Source of the DNA: Amphiduros pacificus
Lineage: Eukaryota > Annelida > Polychaeta > Phyllodocida > Hesionidae
Assembly: GCA_949316495.1 (NCBI GenBank)
Contig: OX439002.1
Coordinates: 55,083,531-55,147,530 of the forward strand
DNA length: 64,000 nt
Reading direction: 5' to 3'
The notes beneath the pieces are model-generated. The model searched no databases. It saw nothing but the letters and a program-made list of their open reading frames with translations, and was not told where the DNA came from. The stretch's first letter is position 1, and every line of letters begins with the position of its first letter. Of the stretch, positions 23,901 through 35,500 are shown piece by piece. The position numbers and the translations under genes were made by a program.

Positions 23901-26900
23901 TCCTGCAAACCACAAAAAAAACATTAATAAATGCTACAGTTACTATAACATCCAACTGACGAGATCCAAAGTGATTAGAAACCAGTGTTGGTATTGGATG
24001 GGACTGCGATCGTTTTTCAGATCGTCTTATGCAGCATCGCCTACTTACTATTACTATAACAGGTGAATTTCAACATGATGATTGGATATGTTATTTTAAA
24101 TTAACAAATGTGACGGAAATGATGTCAAGGATAGGAGCGTTACTAAAATGAGCAAATGGCATGAATATCAAAGGCCTAAAATGAGGAATGGCACCATTAA
24201 TAATGCCAGTGAAAAAAAACGCAACAGACATGGTGATAGTTTACCCTTGTGTTAGTTGGTATGATAATCAGAAATGGTATCAAATTATTAATTGTGAATA
24301 TGTGAGCGTGGGGCAGGACGTACCCTGGGCCAGAGGTCTCTGATGGTTTGGAGCTGTAGCTGCTTCATGGCCTCAGCATACAGGTCTGATGCCTGATGAC
24401 ACAGCTTGGCCACAATGGCGGGCTTCATTTTGCCTAAAATCAAAACATTAAATGTATATCATAAACAACTGGTCATGGAATAAGATAGTGATATTTATGC
24501 TAATAGTACAAATTTTGCCTACTGAAAACTTCAATCAAAATTTGTTATAATTTGTACAAATTTAAGTATGCAATTACTAAGAATGTATATTCAAACAAAT
24601 CCTTGTGTAAAAAAGTCATCCACAGAAAATAGTTTGGTTTCAGGGCTACTCAATCATCCTTATGGCACAACTGCGTTTTAATGTGATCTTTATCAAATTC
24701 AGAGAAAAATAGTTCAGACGCTGAGCACTTGAGCAAGTACCTGTGATGGCTTTGCGGCAGAATGTATCCTGACTCTGAGCCAGCATGAGGGAGGACAGGG
24801 CTCCCAGGGTGTCCGGGTGCATGTCTGGTGTCGGCTCATTCTGCACGTGCGACAGAACAACGTCCTTCAAATAGCTGAAGATACCACTTGATGCCTGCCA
24901 ACAAATACATCAATAAATGAGTCTAGATATTTTCAAACGAGTTTAACATTTGAATTTGTATTTTCAAAAAAATCAATAACTGAGTCTAGATATTTTCAAA
25001 TGAGTTTAACATTTCAATTAGCATTTTCATATTCAGTACAGCTTGGCTGTCATATCGAGTTATTTAAAATAATAAAATGACTTTTTATTAGTAAATCAAA
25101 GGACATACCCCAAAAAGTTTAGCGGCTTGCTTGAGACCTTCATCGCTTTCTGGGTTCTGAATTTCAGCAATTTGACTTTGGAGGGCTGCTATGTTGAACA
25201 GCAAACACACTTTCTCATAGGCACCTGAGGCCACCACTGTAACAGAATACATCTCCATATTACAAGTTAATTTCACCAATGATTACTTCAAGTGAATAGT
25301 TTTTATTTTAAATGTCCAATAAAGTATAAGAAAATTCAGACTCTCTTAAGGAAGAGCAGAGCCCACATATCCCCAGATGCAGACATTACTGTGTGAAACT
25401 TATTTGGATCATTTTCAGTCATTGGGTCAAAAATATATTTATAAATAATCACATTGACAAAACTTTTATCCAACAGATCTAAAGTTTTTCTCAGAGGACA
25501 TTGTCATGTTAAAAGAATTTCTGTATGTATAAGGAGTAAGAAAATGAAAACATTTCATACCAAGGGTTCTTTTTCCAGAGAAGAAGGATTCTTTATCAAA
25601 TGCATCTTGCCATTTAAAATTGATTCGAATCTGCAAATATAAAGATAAGTGGTCATTTCAAACATCAAGCATTAATTTATTACTCACATTTGGTTGTCAT
25701 GGCCAATAATTTTAAATATCATCACTTGAAATATCATTAAATTTATAAAAGGAAAATACCTTTGAGGACATCATAAGCACATTGCTATATTCTCATGATG
25801 CCATTTTACCTGTCAGTGCTTGTGTGGTAACACTCCACATAAAAATGTGCTTTCTAAAGGGGCATTTATTTAGATTCTTGTTTAAATAGGTTTTACAGAT
25901 CTATACATATTGAAGTGTTTCTACACAAAAAGGATATATACATGATAGGCAAATAAATTAACAAATTTACAATGCATCCACCAAATTAAATAATAATATT
26001 AACCTGATTTTCTGCAATTGGTAATTTTCCTTCTATTGCAACAAGTTGATCATAATATCTGGAAAAGAAGAAAAGTATCATTTATTGAGATTGGTTTACA
26101 TATTGATTAGTTTACAAAAAATTCCTTGTTCTAGCGATTGGGAAGCATTTCCAAGCAATTTAAGACAAGCAACATAAGACTCATAAAACACAAACCAACT
26201 GTGAGCCAACATGAGTAAGGAATCTAGGTCAGAATAAACTCAGCATCGACTAAATATTAATCAAATCTAAGATAAGTGTGCTTTTCAGGTTAATAGGTTC
26301 TGCAATATTTTGGTGTGAATAATCAAGAAGATATCATGACTAAAACAATAATGAGAGTTGCTCTGACATGCACAGAATTCAGTATCAATGCTAACTTTCT
26401 CTGTCAACAAAATTCACAAGGAGAAACATTTTTTGCTGACCTTACAGGCAGTGTCTATTGAGCCAACTGATCAGTTACTATTGTACTAGTACAGTATAAG
26501 GATTCCAGCCAATCATTAAGCTCTGTAGGTGTTACAGTTATAGTTTGCCATAATAAAGGCAGGAATTCCTTGCTCATGCTATTTCATTATATAGCATTAT
26601 GCTCAATTATAATTTCATGAATTAAGATGTCAACTATTTCTTAACCATAAACTCAAATAGTACACGCCTGGGGTTGAATATGTTTGGACAATAAAGGTAC
26701 CAATGTTTTAATCCATGTATTTAGTCCTGAGCTGGTCACTATGCCTCAATCTTTTCAGCTCTTAAGAGTACTGCAAAGTTTGGAGTGGCAATGAGGCTGG
26801 CACAGTGACTGGCAACCATCAGGATTCATACACAACTTTTTCCTCAAAAATTCTATATTTAACAAAAAATGTAAAATGGGCTGAATTGTGTACTTAAATT

Positions 26901-27854
26901 GAAATAATAACTTCAGATTGTAACTGGGCAATGACGGCAATTAGGTGCCCCAGCTAGTCGTCAAATCAGTACGCATGGGCCCATGTTAAAATATATCCCA
27001 TTTCGGCCATGTAATCTTTCTGACTGAGCCAGTTAGACCATATAATATCAATTGAGTTACCTGCTTTCCATTTGCTATTTTTTAATATTAATTTGGACTT
27101 CTGGGTTAATTAGTCTTCTCACAGGTTAATTTGTGAGTTTTAGTGGTTACAGAGTTAATAAGGCCTATGCACTTCTTCAAGCCACAGTCAAACCGGAGGA
27201 CAAACCGGAGGACAAACAGGAGGCCACAGTTGAACGTGGCAACAACATTAGAACAGGATCCTGTACAAACACCCCAGCAACTCCCTGGCTACTATGTGAC
27301 AGCATTTATTTCCTTAAAATAGTTAGTCAGCTTTGAGTTATACAATCTGATGATTGATTATCAACTGATTATGACATTAAATTGTTATCAAATTGTAGGT
27401 GTCATTGGTGAGTTTGAATGACTGGTAACTGCACACATTACTGACAAACTGGCAATATGCTTCCTTGATAGTAACCCTTTAAGAAATGGCCATTGGTCAA
27501 GTTTTTTATTACACAATTAAGGTATAAATAATTCTTAGCTTATTTTCTTATGCTAACGTGTTCTTGCTCTGAAATGTCACTGACACTACGAGTATTACTC
27601 AGTCAATGGTCATTCTCAGATGAGTCACAACAAAATCAACTTTTTACCCACCGGTACAGGACTTCCAAAGCAGATTCGTGCTTGTCCACAGACTTCGCAA
27701 TCATATTATTTCGAAGTTTACTAAACTCCTGGAGGGCCTTGTTATAATCATCTGGGTTGGCATTGCCGTATGTGTCAGAGATAAACGTTCTTAGCGGTTT
27801 TGTAGTGTCAATTTCCCAGGTTCGTTTCAGCGGAACTGCCAAGTATGTCGCCAT
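8944..27854 (-). CDS. PDCD6IP: ALIX / programmed cell death 6-interacting protein (Bro1 domain ESCRT adaptor)
   Basis: Nineteen coding exons, all GT-AG with matching phases, give 866 aa (human 868): 27652-27854, 26004-26058, 25561-25630, 25109-25236, 24741-24894, 24324-24433, 23786-23902, 17317-17539, 16351-16474, 15929-16106, 15268-15489, 14741-14900, 13618-13766, 12884-13018, 12396-12564, 10531-10632, 10096-10146, 9852-9893, 8944-9152. ALIX recruits ESCRT-III (CHMP4) in multivesicular body sorting, cytokinetic abscission and membrane repair. Residues 1 to about 355 form the Bro1 domain, with the CHMP4-contacting stretch AIVAKLCHQ and a conserved [10 protein letters not shown] loop near the Src-target tyrosine. 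About 360-715 is the V domain, which binds LYPxL ligands; F664 in FDSFAEL aligns with human F676. The tail (from about 717) is proline-rich: RPPPP resembles the endophilin site, then YP-rich repeats. No exact P(S/T)AP TSG101 motif is seen (nearest is PSTAP). Intron 7 (17540-23785) holds two mobile elements; exon 13 ends in a minisatellite. Confidence 0.97.
9263..9321. repeat. short direct repeat in ALIX last intron
   Basis: TATAGGATAAGAATAATATA occurs twice back to back. Small slippage-type duplication in the intron before the last coding exon. Confidence 0.6.
11560..12045 (+). other. unexplained open frame / probable dispersed repeat in ALIX intron 15
   Basis: Inside a 1.76 kb ALIX intron, antisense to the gene, a frame stays open from 11671 to 12030 (about 119 codons, no good ATG start). 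Its protein has a soluble, codon-like look ([38 protein letters not shown]). The flanking DNA (ACAAGAGCATTGACACTATG and a GGCGGGGGACA stretch) resembles phrases common in mollusc intergenic repeats, so a repeat fragment is more likely than a gene. I do not recognise the protein. Confidence 0.3.
13281..13682. repeat. 76 bp minisatellite containing the ALIX exon 13 splice donor
   Basis: Five units with an exact 76 base period; the CACCTG at the reversed donor starts at 13311, 13387, 13463, 13539 and 13615. Each unit carries the last ~50 bases of ALIX exon 13 followed by its 5' splice site (CAG|GTGAGT on the minus strand). Only the outermost copy (exon end at 13618) gives the phase needed by the next exon. 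Reading past it meets an in-frame TAG three codons into the intron (GTG AGT GGA TAG), so use of the four inner donors would truncate the protein. Confidence 0.9.
13767..14740. other. ALIX intron, no named element
   Basis: Intron of 974 bases between exons 12 and 13. It has normal splice ends, and I see nothing else in it beyond AT-rich unique-looking sequence and a slightly GC-richer patch near 14500-14600. Confidence 0.5.
17770..18747. mobile_element. non-autonomous hAT-type DNA transposon (978 bp)
   Basis: The element begins CAGGGTTGGC and ends CCCAACCCTG, and is flanked on both sides by the same 8 bases CTTATCAG (17762-17769 and 18748-18755). An 8 bp target duplication with CAGGGTTGG-type ends is the hallmark of the hAT superfamily. 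No transposase frame is present. Both ends are packed with copies of GGAAGAAAC / GTTTCTTCC in both orientations, likely subterminal transposase-binding repeats. It sits in ALIX intron 7; identical target copies suggest a fairly young insertion. Confidence 0.88.
18930..19690. repeat. decayed tandem repeat of TGGTCACTGAGGCATGAC type
   Basis: The phrases GTTCACTGAGGC(A/G)TGACTGGTCACT and ATATGTATCAT-CC-ACCAA-AATGATAGCTCTATCTA recur at about 100-150 base spacing, ending in a GACAGACAGACAG run near 19660. A related region lies at 52090-52930, so this is a dispersed family. Non-coding, in ALIX intron 7. Confidence 0.6.
19745..23700. mobile_element. mollusc-type repeat element with higher-order tandem core
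   Basis: Two heads starting ACCCTCAGCCCTGG (19745 and 20111) and two tails ending in the palindrome ACCCTCAGCC...GGCTGAGGGT (22241-22273 and 23668-23700) suggest overlapping or tandemly inserted copies of an element with inverted ends. The core is a long array of about 147 base units around CCCTGTGACCTTGAAAA and AGGT(C/G)AAGGTC. Two unit types alternate: type A with GCGATTCTTGGGATTTCACA, type B with GATGACAAGGATGATTTCAC. The dimer is about 293 bases. Two neighbouring four-unit blocks (20463 and 21050, 587 apart) are nearly identical, so the array has amplified recently. CATA and CAGA microsatellites precede each tail. The short open frames here are by-products. Lies in ALIX intron 7. Confidence 0.75.
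24903..25025. repeat. ~64 bp tandem duplication in ALIX intron 4
   Basis: GAGTCTAGATATTTTCAAA followed by GAGTTTAACATTT occurs twice, about 64 bases apart, close to the acceptor of ALIX exon 5. Confidence 0.75.
26059..27651. other. ALIX intron 1, no named element
   Basis: First intron, 1.6 kb. Contains a short triplicated phrase around 27190-27230 (CCGGAGGACAAA) but no exon, transposon end or RNA gene that I can support. Confidence 0.5.
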
Positions 27855-27893
27855 CTTGATATTTGCTAGTTGTGTTTGATCATGTGACATAAA

Positions 27894-27901
27894 TGACGTC
27901 A
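27894..27901 (-). promoter_or_regulatory. CRE/ATF site upstream of ALIX
   Basis: Perfect palindrome TGACGTCA 40 bases upstream of the ALIX start codon, next to a GC-rich GGCGCGTGGCGCC patch. CREB/ATF-family proteins bind this motif; its use here is inferred from position only. Confidence 0.45.
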
Positions 27902-28151
27902 TTAGGATTACCCTTGGCGCGTGGCGCCACCTGAGAGGGAGGAGGGTGTGGGGCTTTGGTTGAAGCATACATGTCAAGAAATGAGGTTTCCAAACACTTT
28001 TTCCTGGCATAATATAAATATTTTTACCCCAAACTTTGCGATCAAAAGTTATTACCTATCATATTTCCCTTACATAAATTTCTGTGTCATTTAGAAGTGG
28101 ATGAGTCTTCTGCTAAAATCCAAATCATCCATTGGACACTTTGTCAACAAA

Positions 28152-28528
28152 CTTTGTTTAGCTGACCAGTGATCTTGTACAGACACCTGCTTAGTAAATC
28201 TTGCTTACAGTGAGGTACCTTTAGATTGGGACAATGGAGTGATTTGGCTTACAGAGCCCTGTTTGTCCATTAATGGTTGTCCAATGGTACAGGCCTAACA
28301 CCCTGACAAACCACAATATAGGCCACATGATTGTATACATGTGGCCACCTGGTGGTCAAAAGAGTACAGGCAGTACTTGGCAAAACACAATAACCAAGGT
28401 CAGGGTATTTTGGTTGATATTAGTGAGTTAGCTTGCTTGTATCACATTTTGTGGCCACATATCATCTAAGTATACCCCAAACCTCTGTAAAATTGCCTGT
28501 GACCTGTGGTTTCATGAATGCTTTAATT
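28152..28528. repeat. dispersed repeat, copy 1 (uninterrupted)
   Basis: Matches 38980-39226 plus 40290-40350 over long stretches (for example GCTGACCAGTGATCTTGT, GATTTGGCTTACAGAGCCCT, CAAACCTCT-TAAAATT-CTGTGACCT). Comparison of the two copies shows the second was split by another insertion. No coding capacity; class unknown, possibly SINE- or MITE-like. Confidence 0.7.
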
Positions 28529-28552
28529 TTATCTTTCAATTTTAGATATGGC

Positions 28553-28683
28553 TGATATGGCCATGAATGTCTCAGAGCAAAATAGCTTGTGTCTTTTGTC
28601 ATGAGATTTATTCATCTTAGATATGGCCATGAATGTCTCAGAGCAAAATAGCTTGTGTCTTTTGTCATGAGATTTATTCATCA
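28553..28683. repeat. ~65 bp tandem duplication
   Basis: ATATGGCCATGAATGTCTCA and the next 45 bases occur twice, head to tail and almost identical, which indicates a recent duplication. Confidence 0.9.
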
Positions 28684-29044
28684 ATGTATTTTATTGAAGA
28701 ATGATTTACTTAATACTCACAATCTTTTTAAACCGAAATAGATATAGTGAAAATATGAATGGGGGATGGCAGTAGAGGCCCTCATACTCACCCGCACTGT
28801 GCCTTTTCTTACAAAGAGATTTGGCAGTCAGGTCACATGCTTTACTGTGCCATCCTTGTGTAGTTATCACCACACAATCTAAAGGTATTTTCTTTCAGTG
28901 GAGAGGCAAGGAGCAAATGATATGCACAGATAACCACCCTGCAAGATAGCAATGTGTGCACAGATATACAATATCCCAAGCATACCACGTCGCCCTCTGG
29001 TGGAGTTTGTATCTCAAGAGGAAATTTTGAGCAATTATTGACAT

Positions 29045-29210
29045 TTGGAGGCAGAAGGGTCTAGCTGCTCGTCTTTGAACTGATTCTATGCGTTCTATAT
29101 CTTTTGAACTGATTCTATGCGCTCTATATCTTTTTTGAGGTAAGGGTCCCACACACTTGATGCATATTCTAAGTGAGGGTGCACAATGTTGGCGTTAACG
29201 TTCGGACTTT
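29045..29210 (-). mobile_element. 5'-truncated LINE fragment (reverse transcriptase C-terminal part)
   Basis: The minus strand encodes NIVHPHLEYASSVWDPYL and KKDIERIESVQRRAAR, the classic block after the palm domain of non-LTR (Jockey/CR1-like) reverse transcriptases. Only about 50 residues remain, split across two frames. A 30 base duplication repeats the DIERIESVQ stretch, after which similarity ends. Dead fragment in the ALIX-AGMO intergenic region. Confidence 0.8.
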
Positions 29211-29489
29211 TGTCATTGTGAACCTCGACTCGAGATCTTGATAATGATCCACTTGATGTTGATGCAACATGTGAGCTATACAACAAGGCGGAATCGATAA
29301 CTGGTGGTTTCTATTCTTGATTGGTTTGCTCTCAGGTGAAGTCGATTTCCTTGGTGTGAGATTCAAGCCGCGGTGCTGCAGTGCAACTTGCTCGGTCTAT
29401 TAAGGGAAACAAAAACCTGGGAAAGGATACTACATGCTGCAGTGCCTACAGTGACGTAATCTTTGTCATAATATTTTGACCTGGACCAA

Positions 29490-29498
29490 TATATATAT
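29490..29498 (+). promoter_or_regulatory. TATA-like box of AGMO
   Basis: GGACCAATATATATATGC combines a CCAAT with TATATATA about 95 bases upstream of the AGMO ATG. A start site near 29520-29525 would leave a ~65 nt 5' UTR. Inference from position; AT-rich DNA makes chance matches possible. Confidence 0.4.
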
Positions 29499-29587
29499 GC
29501 TGTTTTGGTGTGCTACCGTCACCTCACTTGACAGTATATGAATTGTATTAATCACAATTATATTGGGGGAAAAAACACTTGTTGAAG

Positions 29588-32500
29588 ATGGCAGCCAACC
29601 CAAGTACATTTTCCATCAGCCAGAACTTCTCAAGCCTCCCAGGATCCGTAATGGCCATGGCAGAAGGTTTCTTCACTCATCCTGTTACATTTGGAGTGAG
29701 AAGAATGTTTTACCTGACCATGCCTTCAGAAACATCTCATCCTAAAGTGGAGGAAGTGCCAAACTTCGTAGATCAGGTAAAGTATAAAAAAATATTAAAA
29801 ATAAATAAATAGTTGGACTGAAAAAAATGATTTCCGTTTCTCACTTTAAACCCAAAGGGAGAAGACAAAAGCCAAAGCCATCAGCAAAATGGACTTGAAA
29901 ATCACATATTCCTCATTGGATATAGGTACATGTGTGCCATATCACTTTTAAACTGATTGAACTTGACCTCTGAGATTAACTGTTGCAGTTATAGGCCAGT
30001 TATGTCACTATTTTTCCAATTTATATTATAATATTCCCAGATAAAGACCATTGTATTTTCTGTAATTATGACCTTGACCTGTTATATAAGGACACAGGCT
30101 TCAAATTCTTATAAAAAAACTTTGACATTTTGCTATATGTGATCACCTATTATAGTTACACTCAAGATTTCTACCACACATTTGCTTCATCAAAGCCAGC
30201 ATTTGATATTATCAAATATGACCTTGACTTCAAAATGTCACCAGTTACTTTTGCTTTATCTCACCACCTTTTTAAGTTACAGACATAATGCAACCTGGTG
30301 ACTGATGGCTGACAGATGACTGATCTACTGACCTACTTATCAATCTTGAGTTCTAAAAATAGCTACTGAATAAGCAGGATCATTTGATCAACTGCTGCTG
30401 GTTTTGCTAGATGGACCATGTAAATTGTAATTGCACTGGCCAACTGACCTTTTGATTGGATTAGATGTAGAAAAGAATAGAGAGGAATTTTCGTAAATAT
30501 CTTCCCAAAGAAAGCATTTAGCAATAATTTAATTGATTTTTATATGGACAAAGATTGCCTAGAAACTATTAGAGAAATCTTTTTGTGATGTGTCTATAAT
30601 CAACTAGTTTTCAATAATGCAAAGCTGACAATTTTTAGATTTAATTGTGGATTTCAAACTTTGAATAAGTTGACCATGAGACCAATGATGAAAATGTGAT
30701 TTTTATACATATTTTTAAAAACTAAGTACGACATAATTCCATAAAGACAGATAAGTTTGACTTTGGAAATCAAAATTTGATTGATTAAAGGTAATTTTAA
30801 TTGAATTATACCACATATTTTATGTGCCATTTTATATTTACCTATGAATGGAGAGCACCTTATAGAATCCAAGAAGAATAGAATAAAATTATCATATAAT
30901 GCCACTCAGATTTACTCTAAACATGCCAAATCTAATGAAGTTTAAAATCAAATATTACCGGTAGCCATATCATCATCATCATCATCATCATCATTTTTCT
31001 TTATTGCTGAACCCAACTCCCAATTTATTTTTTCCAAATGGGATAAAAACATCATATTGTTTTAGTTAATCTGAAAATATGAGCACTGCCCTTAAATTGA
31101 ATGAAATATGAATTTATTTACATAACAAAAATGAACAAGATCTATTGTTATGTCCACCTTGACCAAGGTCCTAATCATGTGTGATAGCACATTCGGACAG
31201 GAACGATATTGTCTGATAAATATAAGCATGATAACAGTCATAACCATGATGAGTCCTGATAAGTTCAGCTCTTGTAAATATTATAATGTAGATAGAGACA
31301 ATTAGTACAATATGCTTCTTGCCAAGATGAATTGATAATAAACCAAATACTCATTTGACCAAGTTCCAAAAATAACTTGGTTTCCTTCTCAAAATGTATC
31401 TAATGAACATGTTATAGATGTGATATTAGTCTGTGATTATGATGAGGAAGATATTTAACTTATTTTACTATTGTACTTATGCACTAAAATCTCATTTCAA
31501 GTACATATGCACTTTTGAATTTGATGACCAAAGCAAAAATGGCTTTTCCTGAGTGCATTATCATAGTTTAAAAGGTCACAAAGGATATTCTATATATTTA
31601 ACTAATGTAAAGGAGATATTTCAAGTAGATAGTTCACTGTCAGAAATGTGGCTCTTTTCACAATGATATCAGCAATAAAGAGTTTTTTTATTTTTGTTTT
31701 CAGGCAATTCCATATTTTCTTGTTATGATCGTGTTGGAAATGGTGATTTTGAAGTTGACACAAAAGCCAAATATTCGTTTGAATGATGCAATGTCTTCCT
31801 TGACAGCTGGGCTTGTCTCTCAGATGCCAATGTAAATATATAACTTTATACAAACCATTTTCTCTATATGTAGTTTATCCTCTGGTTGCATGGGATATGG
31901 GATCTTGCTGCATTGGATATGGGATCTGGTTGCATGGGATATGGGATCTGGTTGCATGGGATATGGGATCTGGTTGCATGGGATATGGGATCTGGTTGCA
32001 TTGGATGTGGGATCTGGTTGCATGGGATATGGGATCTTGCTGCATTGGATATGGGATCTGGTTGCATGGGATATGGGATCTGGTTGCATGGGATATGGGA
32101 TCTGGTTGCATGGGATATGTGGTCTGGCTGCATGGGATGTGGGATCTGGTTGCATGGGATATGGGATCTGGTTGCATGGGATCACTATTTTGTTTGTATT
32201 TCTGTATGTTTATAGATTAATTATGCAAGCAGGATATTATTCCACAATGATGTCATTCTTTTTATACCATCACATGCATCAAGAATGCTACATTATCCCG
32301 AAGATCTCATGTATGACTGACACAGTCAAAGTAACAGAGCCAACAGATCAATGTTTACAATTCTCCATACTACAAAGTATATTATAAAATATTTATCGCT
32401 TTAATCTTTATAAAAAGATGGAGAAAAAACCCACTTATTTTCTATATAACTAATACATACAAAATTGTGTTTTCAGGTTTTTGGTGAGGAACATAGAACT

Positions 32501-35500
32501 GTCAGCATATATTTGGTTATTTGACAGATTTCATATAGTAAATTTACCATGGGACAATCCTCTCACGTGGTGGGCAGCCTTCCTGGGAGTGGACCTGGGC
32601 TATTACTGGGTGCACAGAATGGCACATGGTCAGTGCAGGTCATCTTACATCTCTTATAGTTAGACCAGTCAAACTTTACTCTATTGTATTGGAAATAGTT
32701 GAAGTTAACATTGTTTGTCAAAGGCATTTCTTTTTAGCTTTTGAGTATTTGGAGCAAAATTTAAGGTCCATTAATGGAGTCATGTAATAGAAGAATGTGA
32801 CCTTATTGGTCGATATATTTATGCACAATGCATAAGCCTCCCATCGTTTTCCATCTGGGACCACTCTGAATAGCTCCTGAATCCACTTGATATTAGCCAC
32901 CATGGCTTAAGTGAGAACTAGATCGATGTAAAATTGAATGTTGGTGGGACCTAATTACTAGGTACCCACCCCTGGCATATGTTTTTTTCTCTCCTCCAAA
33001 AAAAACATGAACTGTCCAAAGTTGGCACATAGCCAATGTTGCTCACATATTATATTCCCAAGAGATCAACATAGATCAAATTTTCTTTCCCTAACAGAAA
33101 AATCCAAACACTGGCCTTATGTGTAGCAAAAGCAACAGACAAGGATAAGTAACATATATATTGTTACGTCATAGTTGCTATGATTAATGGAACCATGAGG
33201 TTCCTTTAGATCCGGTTTGTTTTGATTCCACTAAAATCCAGCCTCTGAAGAGTCGCTACAGGTGATGAAACGTGTCAGGCATATTGAGAATATCTATCTA
33301 AAACAAAGCTTAGCGACTGAAACCAACCAATAGTCTGTAAAATATTTTATTTATGCATAATGAAATGGATTTTCGGATTATTAGGAAAGCAAACCATTTT
33401 TTGGGTGAGATGGTAAAGATGGTACCGGTAGTTATTTGTTTGGTTAGAATCCATGTCAAGGCTGCAAAGAGAAAAACAACAGGCTTCCATTTTAAATGGT
33501 CTAGAAAATATTTTATCGGTTTCAGTAGTGTTCAGACCTTTTTATCTTTACTTGTTTTGCCATTGATATTTGTTGATATGTTTCTTGGCTTCCTTTTAGA
33601 GGTGAATTTTATGTGGGCGGGACATCAGACTCATCACAGTTCGGAGGACTACAATCTGAGCACAGCTCTCAGGCAGTCTGTGCTCCAGAGGTACAGCTCG
33701 TGGGTCAGTATTCTGTATCCAAATTAAACATTGATCTGCATTAAAGTAAAATATTGATACTGTATTTTTTGTCCAAGTAAACATTGATCTATGAATTCTT
33801 TTGCGTATATATTGTAATTTCTGCTTTGCACCACAGATATTTTCAAACATTTTTGGATATACGGTATATATTTTTTAATAAACAGTACCATTTATATCAT
33901 TCCAGATGTTTTACCTACCAATGGCCTTTTTCATCCCTCCATCAATTTTCCTTGTCCACATTCATTTCAATCTTCTCTACCAGTTTTGGATTCATACAGA
34001 GGTTCGTATCTTAAAATAATTAAGAATTTTGTTACTTTTTCTGATAGCTTAATTTATATCAGATTGACAGTATTAATAAATTGTGAAATAGAGGAACTGT
34101 GAAATATTTGGTATCATTAAATGCTGAGTGTCATTGAATACAGGTTGTGAGAAGTTTGGGACCACTGGAGTATATTTTAAACACAGCTAGTCACCACCGG
34201 GTGCATCATGGTCGAAACAGATACTGCATAGATAAAAACTATGGTGGAACACTCATTATCTGGGACAGACTCTTTGGTAAGAGTGATATGATGTTATGTT
34301 TGATATGTTCACTATGGCAACCATATTTATGTTTGATATGTTCGCTATGGCAACCATACTTTACAGATAACAATAGAAATGGGATCCTGATTTTTATTTT
34401 TTTTTTCATTTTCCTCTGATAAAATGTCATCATAAAGGTTCTGAAAGGTAAAATAACATCATGGCTGTATGATATTCACTATGGTAACCATATTTTACAG
34501 ATAACAATAGAAATGGGATCCTGATTTTTATTTTTTTTTCATTTTCCTCTGATAAAATGTCATCATAAAGGTTCTGAAAGGTAAAATAACATCATGGCTG
34601 TATGATATTAGCTTATGGCGACATCAAAATAATTGGCTTTTAATATGAATGATGTCAAACACTGCCAGCCTACTTTGGACCTGATTTCACAAAGAGCTCA
34701 CATTACTCATTCTAAGGAGAATGGATTTGCACTGAACTCAAGAAATTTCTATGTTTTATCTTATTGAGTTACTAGGAGGTAACTTACACAATATGTCCCC
34801 CTATCTATTAATGTACAGCAGTATGTTATTGGCATCATAAGTTTAGGGGTGGTGTACACTACAATCACTGGTAACTTAGTATTCAAAATATATTTTGTGA
34901 GCAGCATTTGTTTTGCAACAAACCTACATAAAATAGCAAATATTATTATGCACTGAAGATGTTTTTTTTTAGTTGCTGCACTGTTTAATGATATCTCCAA
35001 GGAAAACTGTTTCCATGGATGAATTGTTCTTGGCCATTTATTTTTTGTTGACTATGATGGAGGGGGGGTTGGAGCTTATTCAAGGTTTTGTTCAAGTTTT
35101 TTTTACCCTCCGCATTTACCAGGGGGTTTTTAACCATTTTCAAGCTTACCCTTAACCATATCCCCCAAAAACTGTTTATCAGATAACTAGTGAAACTAGT
35201 GAAGGGACTTATTTGATATTGGGCTCACATATTACTGTGAATGCTCAAATAATTTTAAAGATGTAAATAATTCTCATGTGTTTGGCAGGAACATTCGAGG
35301 CAGAACAGGATGAAGTTGTCTATGGACTGGTCCATCCCTTGAATTCCTGGGAACCGATCCACATCCAGGTGAACTTATATTCTTGCTTATGAACATAAAA
35401 TCATCACTATTGTTTCAATAAACTATGTGTTTTTTTTATAAGAACTTCACTGTATTAAAATACATATTTAACTATGCCAAGTAACATAGACGATATCCAA

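Larger units (their letters stand above)
27855..29587. other. divergent promoter region between ALIX and AGMO
   Basis: The start codons of ALIX (minus) and AGMO (plus) face away from each other across 1.73 kb. The ALIX side has a perfect TGACGTCA, the AGMO side a CCAAT plus TATATATA. Between them lie a dispersed repeat, a 65 base tandem duplication and a fragment of a LINE, so shared regulation is possible but not shown. Confidence 0.6.

Noticed and set aside
27652-27660. Alternative ALIX exon 1 donor at TGG|GTAAAA (27648)
   Set aside because: It would end in phase 0 and bring a stop in exon 2; the donor TACCG|GTGGGT at 27652 gives LYR-YYDQ, matching ALIX.
31813-32387. Overlapping 90-165 codon frames on both strands ([13 protein letters not shown]-type and [12 protein letters not shown]-type repeats)
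   Set aside because: They are translations of the 22 bp minisatellite; the unit lacks stops in most frames. No gene signal.
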